19,552 bases of DNA, taken from the NCBI GenBank assembly GCA_946405695.1, contig CAMJIA010000028.1:1-19552 (forward strand), read 5' to 3'. Origin of the DNA: an uncultured Prevotellaceae bacterium. GTDB lineage: Bacteria > Bacteroidota > Bacteroidia > Bacteroidales > Bacteroidaceae. The notes beneath the pieces are model-generated. The model made no database searches, had not been told where the DNA came from, and saw only the letters and a program-made list of their open reading frames with translations. The number at the start of each line of letters is the position of its first letter. The stretch's first letter is position 1. Shown piece by piece: positions 14,627 to 19,552 of this stretch. A program made the translations under genes and the position numbers.

Positions 14627-14653
14627 AATATCTAGAGAATCTAGAACATCTAG
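14623..14653 (+). repeat. Period-9 CTAGANNAT tandem array at the murA-rimM junction
   Basis: Units CTAGAATAT (14623), CTAGAGAAT (14632), CTAGAACAT (14641) and a final CTAG (14650) follow with an exact spacing of nine bases. The murA stop TAG is part of the first unit. The array ends eight bases before the rimM ATG. Confidence 0.9.
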
Positions 14654-14661
14654 CATAAAAT

Positions 14662-15171
14662 ATGATAAAAGCAGAGGAAGTTTACAAGATAGGCCGTCTG
14701 GGTAAGGCTCATGGTGTTAAAGGCGAGGTGTCGTTTCAGTTCGATGACGACATCTTCGATCGAGTGGATGCCGACTACCTAGTACTCGATATCGACGGAA
14801 TCTTGGTTCCTTTCTTCATGGAGGAATACCGCTTCCGTAGTGATACTGTCTGTCTGGTGAAGTTCAAGGGTGTTGACACCCAGCAAAGGGCTCAGGAGTT
14901 GACAGGTTGTGACGTCTTCTTCCCCAGAGCTTTGGCAGAAGAGGGAGACGATATGCCGTCATTGGCCAGCTTGGTGGGGTTTGCTATTGTTAATGATGCC
15001 AACGGAGAAACCATTGGCCACATAGCTGCTATTGATGACAGTACAGCCAATATCCTGTTCGAACTGGAAGACGGTATGTTGATACCTGCCAGCGACGAAC
15101 TGATTACCGATATTGACGCAGAACAGCGAACGATAAGAATGAATATCCCAGAAGGATTATTAGATATATGA
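14662..15171 (+). CDS. rimM: 16S rRNA processing/ribosome maturation factor RimM
   Basis: This 169-residue protein binds S19 in the 30S head and assists 16S maturation. The N-terminal GRLGKAHGVKGEV (11-23) is the RimM signature, followed by the barrel domain (to about 88) and a PRC barrel (about 95-168) starting at LASLVGFAIV. In Proteobacteria rimM lies with rpsP-trmD-rplS; here it lies between murA and dxr, the Bacteroidota arrangement. The stop overlaps the dxr start (ATGA at 15168-15171), so translation is probably coupled. Confidence 0.93.
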   Translation: MIKAEEVYKIGRLGKAHGVKGEVSFQFDDDIFDRVDADYLVLDIDGILVPFFMEEYRFRSDTVCLVKFKGVDTQQRAQELTGCDVFFPRALAEEGDDMPSLASLVGFAIVNDANGETIGHIAAIDDSTANILFELEDGMLIPASDELITDIDAEQRTIRMNIPEGLLDI

Positions 15172-16322
15172 AAAAGAAGCAAATTGCAATACTCGGCTCT
15201 ACGGGGTCGATAGGCACGCAAGCCTTGGAGGTTATCGCTGAACACAGCGACCTTTATGAGGTCTATTGCCTGACAGCTAATAATAAGGTTGAACTGCTGG
15301 CCCAGCAAGCCCATCAGTTCAAACCTGCCGCCATTGTCATTGCCAACGAACAGCGCTATGACGAACTGAAAAGTCTGATGAGTGACATGCCTGACGTGAA
15401 GGTGTATGCAGGCAAGCAGGCGCTTGACGAGATAGTTGAGGCCATACCCATCGATATGGTGTTGACGGCGATGGTAGGCTTTGCAGGACTGTCCCCCACC
15501 ATCCATGCTATCAAGGCGCACAAAGCCATTGCCTTAGCCAACAAGGAAACGTTGGTGGTGGCAGGTGAACTGATTTTACAGTTGGCTCAGCAGCACCATA
15601 CGCCTATCCTGCCTGTAGATAGCGAACATTCTGCTATCTTCCAAAGTTTGGTAGGCGAGGACGACAACCCCATTGAGAAGATTCTGCTCACAGCCAGTGG
15701 TGGTCCGTTCCGTAACTTCGATATGAAACAGTTAGAAACGGTGACCAAGGCCGATGCCCTGCGCCATCCGACATGGGACATGGGTGCGAAGATCACCATC
15801 GACTCTGCCACCATGATGAACAAAGGTTTTGAGGTTATCGAGGCTAAGTGGCTCTTTGGTGTTGAGGCTAGTCAGATACAGGTGCTGGTACATCCGCAGA
15901 GTATCGTACATAGTGCCGTACAGTTCCACGATGGTGCTGTGAAGGCTCAGTTGGGTGTTCCCGATATGCGTCTGCCTATCCAGTATGCCTTCTCATTCCC
16001 CCAACGCCTGTCCCTGAGTGGTGAGCGCTTGGACCTTTTTACCCATCCGTTGGAGTTCTTCGAGCCTGACTTGAAGAAGTTCCGTTGTCTGGCGCTAGCC
16101 TTCGAGGCTATCAAGAAAGGTGGTAACATGCCGTGTATCGTCAATGCCGCCAACGAGATTGTCAATCGTGCCTTCTTGGAGGACCGTTGTGGCTTCTTGC
16201 AGATGAGCGATGTCATTGCTGAAACCATGCAACGTTGCACCTTCAGCACTAATCCTGACTATGACATCTATATCCAAACGGATGCCGAGGCACGCAGAAT
16301 AGCCGCAGAGTTAATTAAGTAG
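15168..16322 (+). CDS. dxr: 1-deoxy-D-xylulose 5-phosphate reductoisomerase
   Basis: The 384-residue enzyme converts DXP to 2-C-methyl-D-erythritol 4-phosphate with NADPH, the first committed step of the MEP isoprenoid pathway. The NADPH motif GSTGSIGTQAL is at 10-20 and ANKETLVVAGE at 124-134. The metal ligands are Asp151 and Glu153 (DSEHSAI) and Glu222 (NKGFEVIEA). The length is normal. It starts inside the rimM stop (ATGA), so it is probably translationally coupled. DXP is also used for pyridoxal phosphate synthesis, which fits with pdxB two genes downstream. Confidence 0.96.
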   Translation: MKKKQIAILGSTGSIGTQALEVIAEHSDLYEVYCLTANNKVELLAQQAHQFKPAAIVIANEQRYDELKSLMSDMPDVKVYAGKQALDEIVEAIPIDMVLTAMVGFAGLSPTIHAIKAHKAIALANKETLVVAGELILQLAQQHHTPILPVDSEHSAIFQSLVGEDDNPIEKILLTASGGPFRNFDMKQLETVTKADALRHPTWDMGAKITIDSATMMNKGFEVIEAKWLFGVEASQIQVLVHPQSIVHSAVQFHDGAVKAQLGVPDMRLPIQYAFSFPQRLSLSGERLDLFTHPLEFFEPDLKKFRCLALAFEAIKKGGNMPCIVNAANEIVNRAFLEDRCGFLQMSDVIAETMQRCTFSTNPDYDIYIQTDAEARRIAAELIK

Positions 16323-16365
16323 TAATACCGTTATATCGTAACAAAGAAAATAGATAATAACAATA

Positions 16366-17736
16366 ATGGAGATTTTTTTGATTAAACTGGCACAGCTCAT
16401 CCTTGCATTATCGATACTGATACTGCTGCATGAAGGTGGCCACTTCTTCTTCGCCAAACTGTTTGGCATACGCGTAGAGAAGTTCTACATGTTCTTTGAC
16501 TGGAAGTTCAGTCTGTTTAAGTTCAAACCCAAGAACAGCGATACCGAATATGGTATTGGCTGGATACCCTTAGGTGGCTACTGCAAGATATCGGGTATGA
16601 TTGACGAGAGTTTCGATACGGAGCAGATGAAACGTCCTGCCCAGCCTTGGGAGTTCCGTACCAAACCCGCTTGGCAACGCCTGTTGGTGATGATTGGTGG
16701 TGTACTCGTCAACTTCCTATTGGCGCTGTTCATCTACTCAATGATTCTGTTCTATTGGGGCGAAACCTATATCCCCGTCAAGGATATGACGCTGGGTATG
16801 AAGTTCAATCAGGAGGCCAAGAGTTATGGCTTTAAGGATGGTGATATCCTGATAGGAACAGACAAGCGTGCATTTAAGGAGTTCAGCGCTGATCTCTATC
16901 GTGACATCTCTGAGGCTAAGCGTGTCGACATTATCCGTGATGGTAAACCCATGAGCATCAATATGCCTGGTGAACTGAATATGTTGAACATGTTTAAGGC
17001 TGATCCCGCCTTTGTTCGTCCCTTGATGCCCGCTGTTGTAGACAGCATTTTCCCTGGTACTCCTGCTGCCAAGATTGGCATGAAGAAAGGTGACAAGATT
17101 CTGGCCTTCAATGGTACACCTATTGACTCTTATAACGAGTTTGTCAATCAGTTGGGACGTCGTCAGGACTTGTTGCTCACCTCAAAGACTGCTGCTGACA
17201 GTCTGAAGGCGCGTACTGTGGTTATTGCTTTCGGCAACGATGCACGTGTCGATACAACTGTCGTCACGCTGACCCCCGACCTGAAGTTAGGCTTCGCCAT
17301 TCAGAGTATGGCTTCTTTGTATAAGCCAGTTACTCGCGAATATGGCTTCTTTGAGAGCTTCCCTGCAGGTGTGAAATATGGTTGGAGTGTGCTGGCCTCT
17401 TATGTTGACGACCTGAAATACGTCTTTACCGCTGAGGGCGCTAAGTCGTTGGGTGGCTTCGGTACCATTGGTAACCTGTTCCCAGCCGAATGGGACTGGT
17501 ACGTCTTCTGGAAGATGACAGCCTTCCTTAGTATTATCCTCGCCTTCATGAATATCCTGCCTATCCCTGCTTTGGATGGTGGTCATGTGCTGTTCTTGCT
17601 CTACGAGATGATTACGCGTCGTAAACCCTCTGAGGAGTTTATGATTCGTGCCGAGTATGTAGGCTTTGGCATCGTGCTGCTCCTATTGGTGGTGGCTAAC
17701 CTTAATGATATCCTGCGTAGTCTAGGTATCATGTAA
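16366..17736 (+). CDS. rseP: Site-2 protease RseP (M50 family)
   Basis: The 456-residue inner-membrane zinc protease has the HExxH motif as HEGGH (His22, Glu23, His26) in the first membrane segment (about 4-21). The second ligand motif is LDGGH (Asp404), inside NILPIPALDGG in a later segment. Other membrane segments lie near 106-130 and 431-447. Two PDZ-like periplasmic regions (about 140-205 and 215-300) lie between. In E. coli RseP cuts anti-sigma factor RseA and also clears signal peptides; the target here is not visible because no anti-sigma gene is present. The length matches bacterial RseP. It starts 43 bases after dxr, and pdxB follows after 9 bases. Confidence 0.95.
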   Translation: MEIFLIKLAQLILALSILILLHEGGHFFFAKLFGIRVEKFYMFFDWKFSLFKFKPKNSDTEYGIGWIPLGGYCKISGMIDESFDTEQMKRPAQPWEFRTKPAWQRLLVMIGGVLVNFLLALFIYSMILFYWGETYIPVKDMTLGMKFNQEAKSYGFKDGDILIGTDKRAFKEFSADLYRDISEAKRVDIIRDGKPMSINMPGELNMLNMFKADPAFVRPLMPAVVDSIFPGTPAAKIGMKKGDKILAFNGTPIDSYNEFVNQLGRRQDLLLTSKTAADSLKARTVVIAFGNDARVDTTVVTLTPDLKLGFAIQSMASLYKPVTREYGFFESFPAGVKYGWSVLASYVDDLKYVFTAEGAKSLGGFGTIGNLFPAEWDWYVFWKMTAFLSIILAFMNILPIPALDGGHVLFLLYEMITRRKPSEEFMIRAEYVGFGIVLLLLVVANLNDILRSLGIM

Positions 17737-17745
17737 GCTGTTGTC

Positions 17746-18747
17746 ATGAAGATAGTTGTAGACGACAAGATACCGTATATCCGAGAGACGATCTGTCAGC
17801 TTGCTGATGAGGTCGTCTTTCTCAGTGGTGCCGCTATCACAGCTGATGACGTCAAAGATGCTGACGTGTTGGTGGTAAGAACCAGAACTCGCTGTAATCG
17901 TCAACTGCTGGAGGGTAGTAAGGTGCAGCTGGTGGTGACTGCCACCATTGGCTATGACCATATCGATACCCAATGGCTTGAAAGTGCAGGCATCCGCTGG
18001 ACGAACTGTCCTGGCTGCAACTCTGGTTCTGTTGCTCAGTATGTGGAGTGTGCCCTGCTCCTGTTGGAACAGCAAAAAGGACTGTCACTCCGCAAGTCTA
18101 CCATCGGCATTGTAGGTTGTGGACATGTGGGCAGCAAGGTCAAGGCTGTTGCTGAACGATTAGGCATGCAAGTGTTGGTATGCGATCCGTTACTGGGTCA
18201 TCCTTCCTTCGTTTCTCTCGACGAAATCGAGAGACGCTGTGATGTTATCACCTTTCATGTTCCCTTGACTCGTGAAGGTCAATATGCCACCTGGCATATG
18301 GCTGATGAGGACTTCTTCCATCGCCTTTCGCGCGTACCTTATATTATAAATACGAGTCGTGGCGAAGTCGTTGACAATCAGACACTCCTTGCAGCATTGC
18401 AGGATAGTCGGGTGCGCGATGCCATCATCGATGTCTGGGAACACGAGCCCCATCCTGATGCTACTCTGCTCGAAAAGGTATTCATTGGTACTCCACACAT
18501 AGCAGGTTATTCAGCAGACGGCAAGGCGAATGCGGACAATATGGTTATCGATGCCATCTGTCAGCATTTTGCTCTTCCGCATCCAGGTAAAATAGCTGCA
18601 CCAGCATTGCCAAGTGACTTCAAGTACAATGGAAGTCCACTCGACCTCTATAACCCGATGATTGACAGTCAGAAACTGAAGGCTGATGCTTCGCAATTTG
18701 AACAACTTCGCAACAATTATCCGCTCAGAAGAGAGAAAAAAGACTAA
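17746..18747 (+). CDS. pdxB: Erythronate-4-phosphate dehydrogenase
   Basis: This 333-residue D-2-hydroxyacid dehydrogenase oxidises 4-phospho-D-erythronate in the DXP-dependent route to pyridoxal phosphate. The opening MKIVVDDKIPYIRE, the dinucleotide motif GIVGCGHVGSKV (121-132), the substrate Arg205 (NTSRGEVVD), WEHEP (231-235) and catalytic His251 (TPHIAGYS) support PdxB over other family members. The C-terminal dimerisation segment is shorter than in the 378-residue E. coli enzyme, consistent with other Bacteroidota versions. It is the last gene of the tsaB group and is followed by a hairpin. Confidence 0.92.
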   Translation: MKIVVDDKIPYIRETICQLADEVVFLSGAAITADDVKDADVLVVRTRTRCNRQLLEGSKVQLVVTATIGYDHIDTQWLESAGIRWTNCPGCNSGSVAQYVECALLLLEQQKGLSLRKSTIGIVGCGHVGSKVKAVAERLGMQVLVCDPLLGHPSFVSLDEIERRCDVITFHVPLTREGQYATWHMADEDFFHRLSRVPYIINTSRGEVVDNQTLLAALQDSRVRDAIIDVWEHEPHPDATLLEKVFIGTPHIAGYSADGKANADNMVIDAICQHFALPHPGKIAAPALPSDFKYNGSPLDLYNPMIDSQKLKADASQFEQLRNNYPLRREKKD

Positions 18748-18779
18748 AAAATTGCACAGGTTGGGGGTGGTTGTGCAAT
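18745..18779. terminator. Hairpin after pdxB, with T-tract on the minus-strand side
   Basis: ATTGCACA (18751-18758) pairs exactly with TGTGCAAT (18772-18779) over a 13-base loop rich in G. An A-run (18746-18751) precedes it, and no T-run follows on the plus strand. Read on the minus strand it is a textbook terminator (stem then TTTTTT), but no minus-strand gene leads into it. It may still slow plus-strand transcription after pdxB. Confidence 0.5.
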
Positions 18780-18804
18780 GGAACGTGTATTTTTGCCCTT
18801 AAAA

Positions 18805-18836
18805 TTTGCGTAAGTCAATAAAAATTTGTTACTTTG
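18805..18836 (+). promoter_or_regulatory. Promoter of acpP-fabF
   Basis: TTTG (18805-18808), a spacer of 20 bases and TTACTTTG (18829-18836) match the Bacteroidota -33/-7 pattern with the same spacing as the tsaB promoter; only the second base of the -7 box departs from consensus. The start would be near 18843, leaving a leader of about 70 bases that ends in an A-rich ribosome-binding region. Confidence 0.75.
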
Positions 18837-18911
18837 CACCCGCTAAGCGACTCATTGGTTGCAAAAAACAGTTTAAAGGATATCATTTATTAACAATTAA
18901 AGAAGAAAATT

Positions 18912-19148
18912 ATGTCAGAAATTGAAAGCAAAGTAAAGGCTATTATCGTAGACAAACTCGGTGTTGATGAGGCAGAGGTTAAGCCCGAAGCAAGTTTCAC
19001 TAACGATCTGGGTGCAGACTCTCTGGATACCGTTGAGCTCATCATGGAGTTCGAGAAGGAGTTCGGTATCTCTATCCCCGACGACAAGGCTGAGAAGATT
19101 GGTACCGTTGGTGATGCCATCGCTTACATCGAGGAGAACGCAAAATAA
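18912..19148 (+). CDS. acpP: Acyl carrier protein
   Basis: The 78-residue, acidic, mostly helical protein carries growing acyl chains in fatty acid synthesis. The phosphopantetheine attachment site is Ser37 in [16 protein letters not shown], the canonical DSLD motif. The length is standard. It has its own promoter and leader, is followed by a long hairpin, and then by fabF, the usual acpP-fabF order. Confidence 0.98.
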   Translation: MSEIESKVKAIIVDKLGVDEAEVKPEASFTNDLGADSLDTVELIMEFEKEFGISIPDDKAEKIGTVGDAIAYIEENAK

Positions 19149-19155
19149 ATTTTTC

Positions 19156-19239
19156 AGAATTGAAGGATTGAAGAATTGAAGAATGGAAGTTCAGGCTTCA
19201 TCCTGGATTCATTCTTCAATTTTTCAATTTTTTAATTTT
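19156..19239 (+). repeat. Long intercistronic hairpin between acpP and fabF, built from period-8 repeats
   Basis: Bases 19156-19185 pair with 19210-19239 over 30 consecutive positions with no bulge, about five of them G-U. Beyond a short internal loop a small stem CAGG/CCTG (19192-19195/19202-19205) closes the end. The left arm is four eight-base units (ATTGAAGG, ATTGAAGA twice, ATGGAAGT; 19159-19190). The right arm is units of TTCAATTT (from 19215). It fills the 105-base gap, from 8 bases after acpP to 14 bases before fabF. It could lower read-through or protect the acpP message. Confidence 0.85.
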
Positions 19240-19253
19240 TCAGTTTTAAGCAT

Positions 19254-19552
19254 ATGGAATTAAAAAGAGTAGTTGTAACAGGACTTGGCGCCGTTACTCC
19301 CCTTGGCAACAATCCTAAGGACACTTGGGAGGCTTTGTTGGCAGGAAAGAGTGGCGCAGCTCCTATTACACATTTCGATACAACCAATTTCAAGACTACA
19401 TTTGCCTGCGAGGTGAAAGACCTCGACGTAAATGCCTACCTCGACCGCAAGGAGGCTCGCAAGATGGACCGCTATACTCAGTTGGCCCTCATTGCTGCCA
19501 AGCAGGCTGTTGAGGACAGCGCAATGGATCTGGAGGCTGAGGACAAGAACCG
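19254..19552 (+). CDS. fabF: 3-oxoacyl-ACP synthase II, N-terminal part (partial)
   Basis: The visible 99 codons from the ATG at 19254 begin VVVTGLGAVTPLGNN and continue with FDTTNFKTTFACEV and RKMDRYTQLALIAAKQAVEDS, the normal N-terminus of FabF, which condenses malonyl-ACP with acyl-ACP to elongate fatty acids. The catalytic Cys and two His lie beyond the window. Coming directly after acpP supports the call. Confidence 0.95.
   Translation, partial: MELKRVVVTGLGAVTPLGNNPKDTWEALLAGKSGAAPITHFDTTNFKTTFACEVKDLDVNAYLDRKEARKMDRYTQLALIAAKQAVEDSAMDLEAEDKN

Noticed and set aside
14892..15521. 209-codon minus-strand frame across rimM and dxr
   Set aside because: It spans two well-supported genes on the other strand and has no family features.
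1..19552. CRISPR array, insertion sequence, phage, defence or secretion island
   Set aside because: No spaced direct repeats of CRISPR size, no transposase or integrase, no tRNA boundary, and nearly all the sequence is taken up by core genes.

Overview
This window looks like a stretch of core chromosome from a Bacteroidales bacterium, most likely Prevotella-like. The supporting evidence is Bacteroidota-restricted genes (gldH and two domain-of-unknown-function families, DUF4831 and DUF4290), TTTG/TAnnTTTG promoter elements instead of TTGACA/TATAAT, and A-rich leaders without strong Shine-Dalgarno sequences. I see no transposase, integrase, tRNA, rRNA, CRISPR array, restriction system or phage gene. 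No intergenic gap exceeds 300 bases.

Layout. (1) 1-161 is the 3' end of a class II fructose-bisphosphate aldolase gene, followed by a strong hairpin and a period-8 TTTCGA repeat. (2) 280-2869, minus strand: nnr (NAD(P)H-hydrate repair), then a secreted DUF4831 protein. (3) 2962-6441, plus strand: hpt, adk, obgE and a lipoprotein with two LytM/M23 domains. (4) 6449-10112, minus strand: a tight metF-holB-ricT-gldH operon, converging on the M23 gene with 7 bases between stop codons. (5) 10244-11778, plus: a stand-alone receiver domain and a secreted alpha/beta hydrolase. (6) 11914-18747, plus: tsaB, DUF4290, murA, rimM, dxr, rseP, pdxB, closely spaced and probably mostly one transcription unit from the good promoter at 11840-11871. 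(7) 18805-19552, plus: promoter, acpP, a long intercistronic hairpin, and the 5' part of fabF.

The genes are mostly housekeeping: purine salvage and nucleotide balance (hpt, adk), ribosome and tRNA maturation (obgE, rimM, tsaB), envelope building and proteolysis (murA, M23, rseP, gldH), isoprenoid and vitamin B6 precursors (dxr, pdxB), one-carbon metabolism (metF), DNA replication (holB), and fatty acid synthesis (acpP, fabF).

I did not find a convincing undescribed multi-gene system. The observations most worth checking are: a MurA with Asp at the fosfomycin-target cysteine position; a family of short tandem arrays (unit length 8-11 bases, sequence different at each site) placed exactly in gene junctions; a near-complete 30-bp hairpin filling the acpP-fabF gap; an in-frame 43-codon extension upstream of adk; a delta-prime clamp-loader subunit without its zinc-binding cysteines; and a hairpin after pdxB whose T-tract faces the wrong way.
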